Shown here: positions 42,986 through 51,527 of the stretch, in pieces
How the letters are laid out: each line of letters begins with the position of its first letter
Numbering within the stretch: the stretch's first letter is position 1
NCBI GenBank assembly: GCA_019419995.1
Contig: JAHZHZ010000009.1
Span: 12,034-76,033, forward strand
Length of the DNA stretch: 64,000 nucleotides
Reading direction: 5' to 3'
Source: Clostridiales bacterium
GTDB taxonomy: Bacteria > Bacillota > Clostridia > Christensenellales > Aristaeellaceae
Made by a program: the position numbers and the translations under genes
Notes under the pieces: model-generated
What the model saw: only the letters and a program-made list of their open reading frames with translations
Databases searched by the model: none
What the model was told of the DNA's origin: nothing

Positions 42986-43948
42986 ATGTCCAGAGAGCTG
43001 CTGCTGGAAGCTAGGAATTTGAATAAAACTTTCAAGGTCAGCAAGGGCTGCGTGCAGGCCATTACCGATGTAAGCTTGAAAATTTACAAGGGAGAGACGC
43101 TGGCTCTTGTGGGTGAATCGGGCTGCGGTAAATCTACTCTGGGCAGGCTGCTGTTGCGTCTGATCGAGCCGGACAGCGGCTCCATCAATTTTGACGGAAC
43201 TGAGCTTACCTCACTAAAGGCCCGGGAGGTGCGTAATTTCCGCCGCCGCATGCAGCTTGTATTCCAAGATCCCTACGCTTCTCTGGATCCCCGCTTCACC
43301 ATTGCCGATTGCATTTCCGAACCGCTGCGAGCCTTTGGCGCAAGTAAGGAGGAGATGGATCGAGCAGTGTTGGATCTTTCGGAGAAGGTGGGCATCAATC
43401 CTGAGCATTTGGGACGGTATCCCCACCAGTTTTCTGGCGGCCAGCGCCAGAGGGTAGGCATTGCTCGCGCCATCGCCCTGCATCCGGATTTGGTGGTATG
43501 CGACGAGCCGGTGTCCGCTCTGGATGTATCCATTCAGGCGCAGACTCTGAATTTGCTGCGGGATTTGCAGAAGGATCTGGATTTAACCTATCTGTTTATT
43601 TCCCACGATCTGGGCGTGGTGCACTATGTATCCGATCGCGTCTGTGTGATGTTCCTTGGTCGCGTGTGCGAGATTGGGACCACTGAAGAGGTCTATTATC
43701 ACCCAAAGCATCCCTATACCCGCTATCTGCTGGCGGCAACGCCCAAAATTGGCAAGGGACACAGTGAAAAGGAACTCTTGACCGGCGAGATTCCCAGCCC
43801 CATCAATCCGCCCAGCGGCTGCCGTTTCCGTACCCGCTGCCCCTTCGCAAAGCCGGTCTGTGCGGAAAAGATGCCTCAGTTGGAGGGAGAGGGTGAACAC
43901 CTTTGCGCCTGCCACTTCCCTCTGGATGGAAATATGGAGGAGGTGTGA
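42986..43948 (+). CDS. Peptide ABC importer ATPase, DppF/OppF type
   Basis: A 320-residue ATPase. Walker A is GESGCGKST, followed by RRMQLVFQDPYASLDPR (diagnostic DppF/OppF Q-loop), the signature FSGGQRQR, Walker B LVVCDEPVSALD and the H-loop FISHDLG. The C-terminal extension has GCRFRTRCPFAKPVC. The start chosen is the ATG at 42986 behind AGGAGGAG; the in-frame GTG at 42980 is inside that site. Confidence 0.94.
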   Translation: MSRELLLEARNLNKTFKVSKGCVQAITDVSLKIYKGETLALVGESGCGKSTLGRLLLRLIEPDSGSINFDGTELTSLKAREVRNFRRRMQLVFQDPYASLDPRFTIADCISEPLRAFGASKEEMDRAVLDLSEKVGINPEHLGRYPHQFSGGQRQRVGIARAIALHPDLVVCDEPVSALDVSIQAQTLNLLRDLQKDLDLTYLFISHDLGVVHYVSDRVCVMFLGRVCEIGTTEEVYYHPKHPYTRYLLAATPKIGKGHSEKELLTGEIPSPINPPSGCRFRTRCPFAKPVCAEKMPQLEGEGEHLCACHFPLDGNMEEV

Positions 43949-43951
43949 GCA

Positions 43952-45985
43952 ATGCGAAACTATCCGGTGGTGCCTGTAAAAGAGGTTGTGGACGATTACT
44001 TTGGCCATGCCGTAGTGGATCCCTATCGATATCTGGAGGATGCAAAATCTCCGCAGACGCTCGAAGTGGTCAGAGCAGAAAATGAATATACCCATGCGTT
44101 TTTTGAGAGGCAGACGTCCTTTTCAGCCGCAGAGTTGGAGAAGAAATTGCGCGCCAAGCCTGTAGATGAGGAGCTTTCCGACGTTCAGCAGGCAGGGGGC
44201 GTGATTTGTGCGGCGCGCAAGTTGGAGGGCGGTATTCATGACATTGTGCGCCTGGACAGTGAGATGAACGTCGTCGAAGTGATTGTCAACGAGGAGATGC
44301 TGGGCGGGCGCATGCACGTGTACCGGGCGGAACCCTGCCCTGCTCAGCCTGGGATCTATGCGGTGATGGGGGTAATTCATGGTCATCCCCGCTGCTGCGT
44401 AGTGATCTGGGATGCCAATGAGAAAAAGGCTATCGCCGAACTGGATGGTACCTTTGGCTTTGCTTGGTCCACGGAAGGGAAATATGTGTACTATTCCGAG
44501 GCGCAGCTGGATGCCGTCAATAACCGCAACATCAACATTGTCCGTCGCTATAATTGGCGTGAAAATCGTTTGGAAGATCTCTATACCCATGAAGAAAATG
44601 CCGTGTTTATTGATGTGACTCCGGGTCCGGAAGATGGTTACTTTTTCATGGTATTGAATTCTTACTCGGATATACTGGTGCTCTGGTGTGGCAAGGATGG
44701 TTCGATTACCCATCTAAATGATGGGGCGGGCAGCTATGCGTACATTGGCTGTTCAGGGGAGCGCTGCTATTTTAAAACCAATGTGGGCGCGCCTATGTGC
44801 CGGGTGATCTCCATTTCGTTTGCTCAGTTAAAGGAAAAGGGTAGTCTGTTGAACGCTTGCTCCGTGGCCATACCTGAGTCAGATGCTCTATTGAGCGCTG
44901 CGGGTGTCGTACCTGGAGGCATCCTGACTGTTCACGAACGGGACGCCTGTTCAGAAATGTCCCTCTATGGTTTTGATTCCAGAAAGGTGCGGGAAGTAGC
45001 ACTGCCGGATCGGTTTGGCTGTGCAAAATTCAGTGACGTCATTCGCGTGAGTGATTCTGGAAATATTTATTTCAATTACGAGAGTTTTACGCGCAGGTTG
45101 TCCCTCTATGCGATGAACGCCAAAAGCCTGGAAATCCATTGCTTGCGCTCCGATGCGGCGGATGTTTCCGATATTGCCGTGGACCAGTGCTTCCTGAAGG
45201 CGCGGGATGGCGAGCGGATTTTGGTCTACATCGTGCGCCCGAAGGATCTGGCGCCCAATGGCGAAACCCCCGTATTGATGTATGGCTATGGTGGCTATGC
45301 TTGTTCCATGCCTCCGTGGCCGGAGGACATGGTTACTGGCCACAATATTGTGGAATGGGTGCGCAAGGGGCGCATCTATGCCCACTGCATTCTGCGCGGA
45401 GGCATGGAATACGGCGAGGAATGGCATCGCGCAGCCATGTTTGATCGGAAGAAGAATGCCTTTTATGATTTTATCGATATTGCGGAGTATCTGATTGCCA
45501 GCGGCTGGACCCGGCCTGGAAAGATTGTCGCCACGGGCCTGAGCAACGGCGGTCTGCTGATGACAGCCATTACCACACTTCGCCCGGATCTCTTCGGCGT
45601 GGTGGTTGCTTCCGTGCCCCATACGGACATGCTTCGCTTCCGCAATGATGATCGCGGTATGATGTATATTACCGAATATGGCGACCCACTTTCCAGCAGG
45701 GAAATGTTTGAGTACATGTACTCCTATTCTCCGTATCATAATATCCACGCGGGTACTGTCTACCCGTGGATCTATGTGCAGACGGGAGAAATGGATAATA
45801 ACGTGCCCCCCTATCATGGCAAAAAATTTGCCGTGCGCCTACAGAAGGAAGCCGATGAGAAGAACCCTGTGCTGCTGCAGGTGCTTGCTACAGGCAGCCA
45901 CGATCGGGGTGTGGGCGATGAGTATTATAAAAACATTGCCCAGATGCAGACCTTTGTGGAATTGGGACTTGAGGCACAGAAATAA
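43952..45985 (+). CDS. Prolyl oligopeptidase, family S9A
   Basis: A 677-residue cytosolic serine peptidase without a signal peptide. It starts YPVVPVKEVVDDYFGHAVVDPYRYLED, the standard S9A opening. Residues of about 75-410 should form the beta-propeller and the rest the alpha/beta-hydrolase domain with YGYGGY. The catalytic triad reads Ser531 (GLSNGG), Asp615 (GEMDNN) and His650 (GSHDRG), with the family spacing. It cleaves short peptides after proline. It follows the peptide importer by 4 bases, so imported Pro-containing peptides are its likely substrates. ATG behind GGAGGAGGTG. Confidence 0.94.
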   Translation: MRNYPVVPVKEVVDDYFGHAVVDPYRYLEDAKSPQTLEVVRAENEYTHAFFERQTSFSAAELEKKLRAKPVDEELSDVQQAGGVICAARKLEGGIHDIVRLDSEMNVVEVIVNEEMLGGRMHVYRAEPCPAQPGIYAVMGVIHGHPRCCVVIWDANEKKAIAELDGTFGFAWSTEGKYVYYSEAQLDAVNNRNINIVRRYNWRENRLEDLYTHEENAVFIDVTPGPEDGYFFMVLNSYSDILVLWCGKDGSITHLNDGAGSYAYIGCSGERCYFKTNVGAPMCRVISISFAQLKEKGSLLNACSVAIPESDALLSAAGVVPGGILTVHERDACSEMSLYGFDSRKVREVALPDRFGCAKFSDVIRVSDSGNIYFNYESFTRRLSLYAMNAKSLEIHCLRSDAADVSDIAVDQCFLKARDGERILVYIVRPKDLAPNGETPVLMYGYGGYACSMPPWPEDMVTGHNIVEWVRKGRIYAHCILRGGMEYGEEWHRAAMFDRKKNAFYDFIDIAEYLIASGWTRPGKIVATGLSNGGLLMTAITTLRPDLFGVVVASVPHTDMLRFRNDDRGMMYITEYGDPLSSREMFEYMYSYSPYHNIHAGTVYPWIYVQTGEMDNNVPPYHGKKFAVRLQKEADEKNPVLLQVLATGSHDRGVGDEYYKNIAQMQTFVELGLEAQK

Positions 45986-46011
45986 TCGAGTATACAAAAG
46001 AGGTGTGCGCT

Positions 46012-47157
46012 ATGTTGTTGATTCAGAATGGGAATCTTTATCTGGGAGGCGGCCGCTATGAGCGTGGATGGGATGTGCTCTGCGAAAATGGCCGCATTCA
46101 GGCGGTGGGGCCGAACTTGTCTGCCGATGGAGCGGAAGTGATTGATGCCCGGGACATGGACGTATATCCCGGCCTGGTGTTGGGCCTTTGCTCAGTGGGC
46201 GCAGTGTCCTTCAGTGAGTTTTTGGGCAATCAGGCGGATCACAACGAGAGCTCAGCGCCCATTTTGCCTCAGATGGACATTCGCGACGCCTTTGATTTCG
46301 AAGAACTCAAGAGACAGCGCTTTGGTCGCGTGGGCATCACCTCCTACGGACTCTGCCCCGGAACCAGTGCCCTGGTGGCTGGTCAAATTTCCCTGATTCA
46401 TGTGGATGCTCCGCGAGCCAGCGATGTGTTTGTGGCAGAGCGAATTGCGGTAAAGGGCAATTATACCAACGCGGCTAAGGGAACCTTTGCCACAAAGGGC
46501 AATTTTATGACCCGGATGGGCATGTACCAGTGCCTGGACGAAGCATTCCGCAAGGCCAGAGAATACATGGAAAAGAAAGAAAAGGAATACGACGCCTGCA
46601 ACGAGACTATGTGCCGCATGCTGCGCAGGGAAGTACCCTTTGTGGTGGCGGCGGAAACGGCTGCTGAGGTAGAAGCTGTGATTCGCTTGGGAGAAAAGTA
46701 TGACTTGCGCCTGGTGATCAGTGGCGGTTTCGGGGCAGCTGGTGCTGCGGAAAAAATCATTGAAAAGGGCTGGCATTTGATGCTCGGGGATAGCGGATTT
46801 ATGGAGATCGGCCTCAAGTGTGGCATGCAGCCTGAGAAACTGGTGGAACTCTATCGCCAGGGATTGAAGCTCAGCCTGTCCTGTTCCGGTGATGCGGCTT
46901 ATCCGCCGGCCTATGAGCAGTTGCTCTGGACGGCTGCGCGCATGTGTGCCGCGGGTGCGGAGGGATATGAGTTGATGGATATGATGACCATTGAACCTGC
47001 CCGTGCCCTGGGCGTGGACCACCTGGTAGGTTCCATTGAGCCGGGAAAGATGGCGGATGTGATCGTTTGCAGCGGCAATCCTGCCACTCGATTTGATCAT
47101 CGCGTGGAAAAGACCATCGTCGGTGGTCGCGTATTCTTTGAAAGGAGGGCGAACTGA
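46012..47157 (+). CDS. Amidohydrolase-fold protein lacking metal ligands
   Basis: A 381-residue protein alignable along its length with the next gene (ILCENG/VLCENG, PMTRMG/FMTRMG, SIAVGKDADLV/SIEPGKMADVI), but the catalytic positions differ. The first-strand HxH is replaced (VYPGLVLGLCSVG in place of VTPGLIDAHTHTG, so Leu59/Ser61). The second-site His is Ala in VVAAETA, and the next His lies in ISGGFG. Only the Asp in SGDAAYPP may persist. It is unlikely to hydrolyse anything alone and may be a structural partner of the active copy 1 base downstream. ATG at 46012 behind AGAGGTG. Confidence 0.8.
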   Translation: MLLIQNGNLYLGGGRYERGWDVLCENGRIQAVGPNLSADGAEVIDARDMDVYPGLVLGLCSVGAVSFSEFLGNQADHNESSAPILPQMDIRDAFDFEELKRQRFGRVGITSYGLCPGTSALVAGQISLIHVDAPRASDVFVAERIAVKGNYTNAAKGTFATKGNFMTRMGMYQCLDEAFRKAREYMEKKEKEYDACNETMCRMLRREVPFVVAAETAAEVEAVIRLGEKYDLRLVISGGFGAAGAAEKIIEKGWHLMLGDSGFMEIGLKCGMQPEKLVELYRQGLKLSLSCSGDAAYPPAYEQLLWTAARMCAAGAEGYELMDMMTIEPARALGVDHLVGSIEPGKMADVIVCSGNPATRFDHRVEKTIVGGRVFFERRAN

Positions 47158-47158
47158 T

Positions 47159-48325
47159 ATGCTGCTAATCAAGAATGCCACCATTTATACCATGGAGGAT
47201 GTGGGTGTTTTGGAAAATACCGATATTCTCTGTGAAAATGGGAAAATTGCCGCTATTGGTAAGAATCTCTCCGTTCCCGGCGCGAAGACGATGGATGGAA
47301 GTGGTCTGTATGTGACGCCTGGCCTGATCGACGCACATACACACACCGGCTGTGGCATTGCGGAAGCGCTGCAGGACTGCAATGAGATGACCAATCCGGT
47401 GACCCCGGAGATGAACATCATTCATTCGGTGGATATTACTACCAAGGAATTTCAGACGCTGCACCGTGAGGGCGTGACGGGTGTGTGCATCATTCCTGGC
47501 AGCGGAAATGTGGTTTGCGGCCAGGGTATCGTGGCTAAGACCGCTGGAAAAGATAGCATTTATGACCTGACTGTAAAGAATCCTGCCGTTATGAAGTGCG
47601 CCATGGGCGGCAATCCCAAGGGCGTATACGGCAAGAAGAGCCAGCAGCCCATGACCCGCATGGGGGTGGCTGCTACGTTGAGAGACACGCTGCGTCGGGC
47701 GAAAGATTACATGGAAAAGCGCTCAGTAGAGGATGAAGCCAAGCGTCCGCCTTTTGATCCCAAAATGGAAGCACTGATTCCCGTGCTCAAGCGCGAAATT
47801 CCGCTGAAAGTGCATTGCGAACAGTTCGATATGGTTACTATGGTGGGTATTGCCAAGGAATTTGGTTGCAACTATACCCTGGAACATGCATGGGCGGCGA
47901 ACCTCTACGCTGATGAACTGGTGGAAGGGGGAGGAACCGTATGCTTCGGCCCCATCGGGATTCCCGAAGGTGTGGGAGAGCTCACCGGTGGCGATGTGGG
48001 CATGTTGCGGGAACTGGATGAGCGCGGCCTGAATGTCTGCATCGTGACGGACTATCCACTGCTCACTGACAATATCCTGCTCATCGAAGCAGGCGAGGCG
48101 GTGCGCTACGGCATCTCCCATGAGCGCGCTCTGCGCATGATCACCATTAATCCTGCGGTCAGCCTGGGCGTGGGGGATAGAATGGGTTCCATTGCCGTCG
48201 GCAAGGATGCGGATCTGGTGCTTTGGAGTGCCGTTCCTGCTCTGGATACTTCTGCGCGTCCGATGGCTACCATTATAGATGGACAGGTCGTTTTCTGCAG
48301 GGAAGGGTATAAGGGCGCCGAGTGA
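47159..48325 (+). CDS. Metal-dependent amidohydrolase (imidazolonepropionase/prolidase-like)
   Basis: A 388-residue amidohydrolase. Metal ligands are complete: HTH at 60-62 (DAHTHTG), His219 (KVHCEQ), His243 (LEHAWA) and Asp298 (VTDYP). The C-terminal INPAVSLGVGDRMGSIAVGKDADLVLW strand pair is the usual beta-sandwich closure. No signal peptide. It resembles the group labelled imidazolonepropionase-like or Xaa-Pro peptidase-like; the context with a peptide importer and prolyl oligopeptidase favours a dipeptide or cyclic-amide substrate, but this is inference. ATG at 47159 behind AAAGGAGGG. The stop is followed by a terminator. Confidence 0.87.
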   Translation: MLLIKNATIYTMEDVGVLENTDILCENGKIAAIGKNLSVPGAKTMDGSGLYVTPGLIDAHTHTGCGIAEALQDCNEMTNPVTPEMNIIHSVDITTKEFQTLHREGVTGVCIIPGSGNVVCGQGIVAKTAGKDSIYDLTVKNPAVMKCAMGGNPKGVYGKKSQQPMTRMGVAATLRDTLRRAKDYMEKRSVEDEAKRPPFDPKMEALIPVLKREIPLKVHCEQFDMVTMVGIAKEFGCNYTLEHAWAANLYADELVEGGGTVCFGPIGIPEGVGELTGGDVGMLRELDERGLNVCIVTDYPLLTDNILLIEAGEAVRYGISHERALRMITINPAVSLGVGDRMGSIAVGKDADLVLWSAVPALDTSARPMATIIDGQVVFCREGYKGAE

Positions 48326-48373
48326 GTTTAAATATAGGCCCGTTGCGGGCCTGAAGCTTGTGTAATTGCTGTA

Positions 48374-48406
48374 AAAAGGGCATCCCCGCGGAGCGGGGAG
48401 CCCTTT
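48374..48406 (+). terminator. Intrinsic terminator of the peptide operon
   Basis: AAAAGGGC-A-TCCCCG pairs with CGGGGAGCCCTTTT (48374-48406), followed by GCATTTT. A smaller hairpin, AGGCCCGTTGCGGGCCT, lies at 48336-48352. Confidence 0.85.
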
Positions 48407-48557
48407 TGCATTTTAAAATTGGCTTTGAGGTGATGAGCTTTACCGAAGCGCATATATCAAATCCATGCGCCAATTCTGCAATTGTATTTTTGAAGGGAAC
48501 TCAAACGAGGCTTTACTTTTTTGCCTGTCTGTTATATTATAATCAATGGTTTTGTTT

Positions 48558-49091
48558 TTATTGTTCCTGCGTCCCATCGGGCCTTCGGGAAGAATTGGGA
48601 TTGATATAGGTGTATTGTAGCGCAGCTGATTCCTGCATGGTGACGACATTAATCAGAATATCTGCCTCTGGGGTATACCATACGCCGCCGGCATTGGTTT
48701 GATTGGCGTTTGCATAGCCGGTTTCGCCCAGTTGCGCTTCCAGTTCGGCGTAAATTTCCGCGTAGGTTGCCAGAACGGCGTCCAAATCTCCGTCCGTATA
48801 CATCCATGCCAGACTGGAAAGATTGCCTTCTGCGTCAAACATATATTTAATTTGACCGGATGCACCTTTGTACTCCCGGGAAAAGACATAGGTCAGTCCG
48901 CCATAGACGGAATCATAGGTTTCATAGCCTTTGCCTTCCAGGGCGAGAACGTCTTCCAGCTTTGCTTCCCACCAGATGGACGTGTAGGGGCAGCAAAACT
49001 TTTCAGGGGTTTCGTCAACCTCTGCAAAGCAGATTGAAAGTAACGATAAAACGGCCACGATGGCTGCCAGGCAGCGCTTTGGGTGTTTCAT
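48558..49091 (-). CDS. Small secreted protein of unknown function
   Basis: A 177-residue protein with a signal peptide (MKHPKRCLAAIVAVLSLLSICFA). The mature part contains FCCPYTSIWWEAKLEDVLALEGK, aromatic strands and an acidic helix DAVLATYAEIYAELEAQLG. I do not recognise a family. The start chosen is the ATG at 49091 behind GGAGGATA; the ATG at 49106 precedes that site. It has its own promoter and is divergent from the LacI gene. Like the protein at 2331-2906 it is a lone exported protein with no neighbour that explains it. Confidence 0.7.
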   Translation of the reverse strand: MKHPKRCLAAIVAVLSLLSICFAEVDETPEKFCCPYTSIWWEAKLEDVLALEGKGYETYDSVYGGLTYVFSREYKGASGQIKYMFDAEGNLSSLAWMYTDGDLDAVLATYAEIYAELEAQLGETGYANANQTNAGGVWYTPEADILINVVTMQESAALQYTYINPNSSRRPDGTQEQ

Positions 49092-49126
49092 GCATCTATC
49101 CTCCATCGATGGTTAAATGTATCATG

Positions 49127-49155
49127 ATTATAACCTGTTTTGCGTGAGAACACAA
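49127..49155 (-). promoter_or_regulatory. Promoter of the small secreted protein gene
   Basis: TTGTGT (49155-49150), a 17-base spacer and TATAAT (49132-49127) on the minus strand, 36 bases before the start codon. Confidence 0.6.
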
Positions 49156-49257
49156 GCCAAAGCGGCATAATTTCCAGGAATGGACGGGGTAGGACAATCC
49201 ATGTTTGATGATATGCAATGATGGCAGCCGCGCTGTCATCGCAGGAAAGGGGTTTAT

Positions 49258-50283
49258 ATGGCGGCAACCATACGCGACATACGCAAATACACCGGTCTTT
49301 CGCTGGCAACCATATCCAAATATCTCAATGGTGGGAATGTGCTGGAGAAGAATAAAAAACTTATTGAAGAGGCCATTGAGGAACTGGATTACGAGGTTAA
49401 TGAACTGGCTAGAGGATTGGTGACCAAGCGTACCAATGTCATCGGCGTGCTGGTCAACGACATCAGTTGCATGTATGTGGGTCACATGTTGCACTATCTG
49501 GGCATAGAGTTGCGCAGTCATGGTTATGGCATGATGATTTGCAATTCCGTCAACGATCAAAAGACGGAAATGAACAATCTGCAATTTTTGCTGAGTAAAA
49601 AAGTGGATGGCCTGATTATTTTCCCGGTGGGCTTGGATGCCGGCTTTCTGGAACTGGCGCAAAAAGCGGAAAAACCCATCGTGCTGGTGGATAGAGCATT
49701 GCACGATGCCAATTGCGATTGTGTGGAAATTGATAACCGCGATGCGACTTTCAAGATCACCCGACAGTTGCTTTCTGCAGGACATACAAAAATAGCCCTG
49801 ATTGCTTCGGATGTAGAATATACCGGCGTGGAGCGTAGAATCGGTTTTGAAAGCGCCCTGCATCAGGCGGGGTTGACACTCAGAAAGGAATACACCATCT
49901 GCGGATCCCATTCCTTTGAACTGGGCTATGAGGGTATGAAAAAACTCATCGCTTTGCCGGATCGCCCTACTGCCGCCTTTCTGAGCAATTACGAGACTAT
50001 GCTGGGCGCTATTACCGCTTTGAATGAAAGTGGATTGAACTGCCCGGAAGATATTTCTATTGCGGGCTTTGACGATCTGCTGGTGTCGCAGGTGGTGAAG
50101 CCCAAACCCTGGATGGTTTCACAGCCCATGCAGAAAATGTGCAGCGAAGCGGTAAAATTGTTGTTAGGACGCCTTAGCGGCGAATTAACGGGGGAACCTG
50201 TGCGCCTGGTGTTTGACGCGACCATTCTGGAGGGAAATACCATTAAAAATATAAATGCAGATATCAACACAAGTTACGAATAA
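49258..50283 (+). CDS. LacI family transcriptional regulator
   Basis: A 341-residue regulator. The N-terminal HTH is ATIRDIRKYTGLSLATISKYLNGGNVLEKNKKLIEEAIEELDYEVNELAR (residues 2-52), followed by a type I periplasmic-binding-like sensor domain (NVIGVLVNDISCMYVGHML to the C-terminus). ATG at 49258 behind GGAAAGGGG. It directly precedes the sugar importer operon, so it most likely represses it, with the imported sugar or a phosphate derivative as inducer. Confidence 0.92.
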   Translation: MAATIRDIRKYTGLSLATISKYLNGGNVLEKNKKLIEEAIEELDYEVNELARGLVTKRTNVIGVLVNDISCMYVGHMLHYLGIELRSHGYGMMICNSVNDQKTEMNNLQFLLSKKVDGLIIFPVGLDAGFLELAQKAEKPIVLVDRALHDANCDCVEIDNRDATFKITRQLLSAGHTKIALIASDVEYTGVERRIGFESALHQAGLTLRKEYTICGSHSFELGYEGMKKLIALPDRPTAAFLSNYETMLGAITALNESGLNCPEDISIAGFDDLLVSQVVKPKPWMVSQPMQKMCSEAVKLLLGRLSGELTGEPVRLVFDATILEGNTIKNINADINTSYE

Positions 50284-50308
50284 TAATTCGTAACTTTATT
50301 TATTGTGA

Positions 50309-50377
50309 CGAAAACGAACCGTTTCGCTCTCTTTGGACACTTAACCCATTGACAAAGTATATTTACAATGATAAAAT
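50309..50377 (+). promoter_or_regulatory. Promoter and candidate LacI operator of the sugar operon
   Basis: The inverted repeat AAACG-AAC-CGTTT (50312-50324) sits inside CGAAA...TTTCG (50309-50326). The promoter is TTGACA (50349-50354), 17 bases, TAAAAT (50372-50377). The operator lies upstream of the -35, so it could also be a catabolite or activator site. Confidence 0.6.
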
Positions 50378-50508
50378 TTTACATATAAAATGGTGGCGTG
50401 TGAGGTTGCGTATGGATTAAGACGCATTCTTTGGGTGCCGCCGCACATTTGTGTAGTATTGTGCATTTTGCATAAAAGTTGGCGCGTATATGTAATAGGA
50501 GAGATAAG

Positions 50509-51483
50509 ATGAATAAGTTCAAAGAATCCTGGCTTGTCAGAAAAATCGGCTTGAATCGCATTGCTTTGTTGGGCGTACTCATTCTCTTATATGCCTTCTT
50601 CTGCGCGGTAACCGGTGGAGCGTTTTTTGGCTTCAGCCGCATTCTCAATTCGCTAAATTATGCATATTTTCTGGGCTTTCTTTCTCTGGGCGTTACCTTT
50701 GTTATCGCCACGGGTGGAATTGACTTTTCTATCGGCCCGGTGATGTTCTGCTGTGCGCTGGTATCGGGCTACTGCCTCAACAGCTACGGGGTATCTATGC
50801 CGGCGTGCTTTGGCATCAGCCTGCTGGTTGGCCTGATCTTCGGCTGCTTTAACGGTTATCTGGTGGCTTTTTGGAAGGTGCCTCCGTTCATTGTTTCCAT
50901 GGCGAGCATGAATATTGCCAAGGGTGTCGCTTCCGTATTTACCAAGACGCAGTCCGTCAGCTGGCCTCAGTCCTCCTCGGAGGATGGCTGGTATCGCTAT
51001 CTGGTAAAGATGGGCAACGTGCCCGTGGGCTTGATCTTCTTTCTGGTGGCTGCTGTTATTTGCGCCATCATCCTCAATAAGACCCGGCCGGGCCGCTACA
51101 TTCTGAGCATCGGAAGCAATCGCGAAGCGGTGCGCCTATCAGGCGTAAACACCAAGAAGTGGGAGATGTTGGCCTACGTCATTTGCGGCCTGCTGGTGGG
51201 CATCGCGGCGATCTTCTTCGTATCGGCCTATACTACGGTTCAGCCCGGCTACGGCGATCAGTACAACAATGAAGCTATTGCCGGTTGCGTGATGGGCGGC
51301 ACGTCCATGGCGGGCGGCCTGGCCTCCATTAGTGGCACGGTGCTTGGCGTTTGCATCATCGCTCTATTGCAGGAGGGAATCCTTGCGCTGGGCTTTAATA
51401 AGAACTATCAGCTGATTATTACCGGTCTGATCGTCATCTTTGCGGTTTATGCCGACGTAGCCGCAAGGCGCAGAAAGAACTGA
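50509..51483 (+). CDS. Sugar ABC importer permease, RbsC family (first)
   Basis: A 324-residue membrane protein with about nine helices. It has the RbsC-type GVTFVIATGGIDFSIGPVMFCCALVSGY segment and the ATPase-contact segment GRYILSIGSNREAVRLSGVNTKKWEMLAYVICGLL. The start is the ATG at 50509 behind TAGGAGAG. A second, different permease of the same family is encoded at 53048-54025, so the channel is probably a heterodimer. Confidence 0.92.
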   Translation: MNKFKESWLVRKIGLNRIALLGVLILLYAFFCAVTGGAFFGFSRILNSLNYAYFLGFLSLGVTFVIATGGIDFSIGPVMFCCALVSGYCLNSYGVSMPACFGISLLVGLIFGCFNGYLVAFWKVPPFIVSMASMNIAKGVASVFTKTQSVSWPQSSSEDGWYRYLVKMGNVPVGLIFFLVAAVICAIILNKTRPGRYILSIGSNREAVRLSGVNTKKWEMLAYVICGLLVGIAAIFFVSAYTTVQPGYGDQYNNEAIAGCVMGGTSMAGGLASISGTVLGVCIIALLQEGILALGFNKNYQLIITGLIVIFAVYADVAARRRKN

Positions 51484-51527
51484 TTTAAGGTTAAGCGGGA
51501 TGAGCTTTTAGAAAGGTGAGAAAAAGT

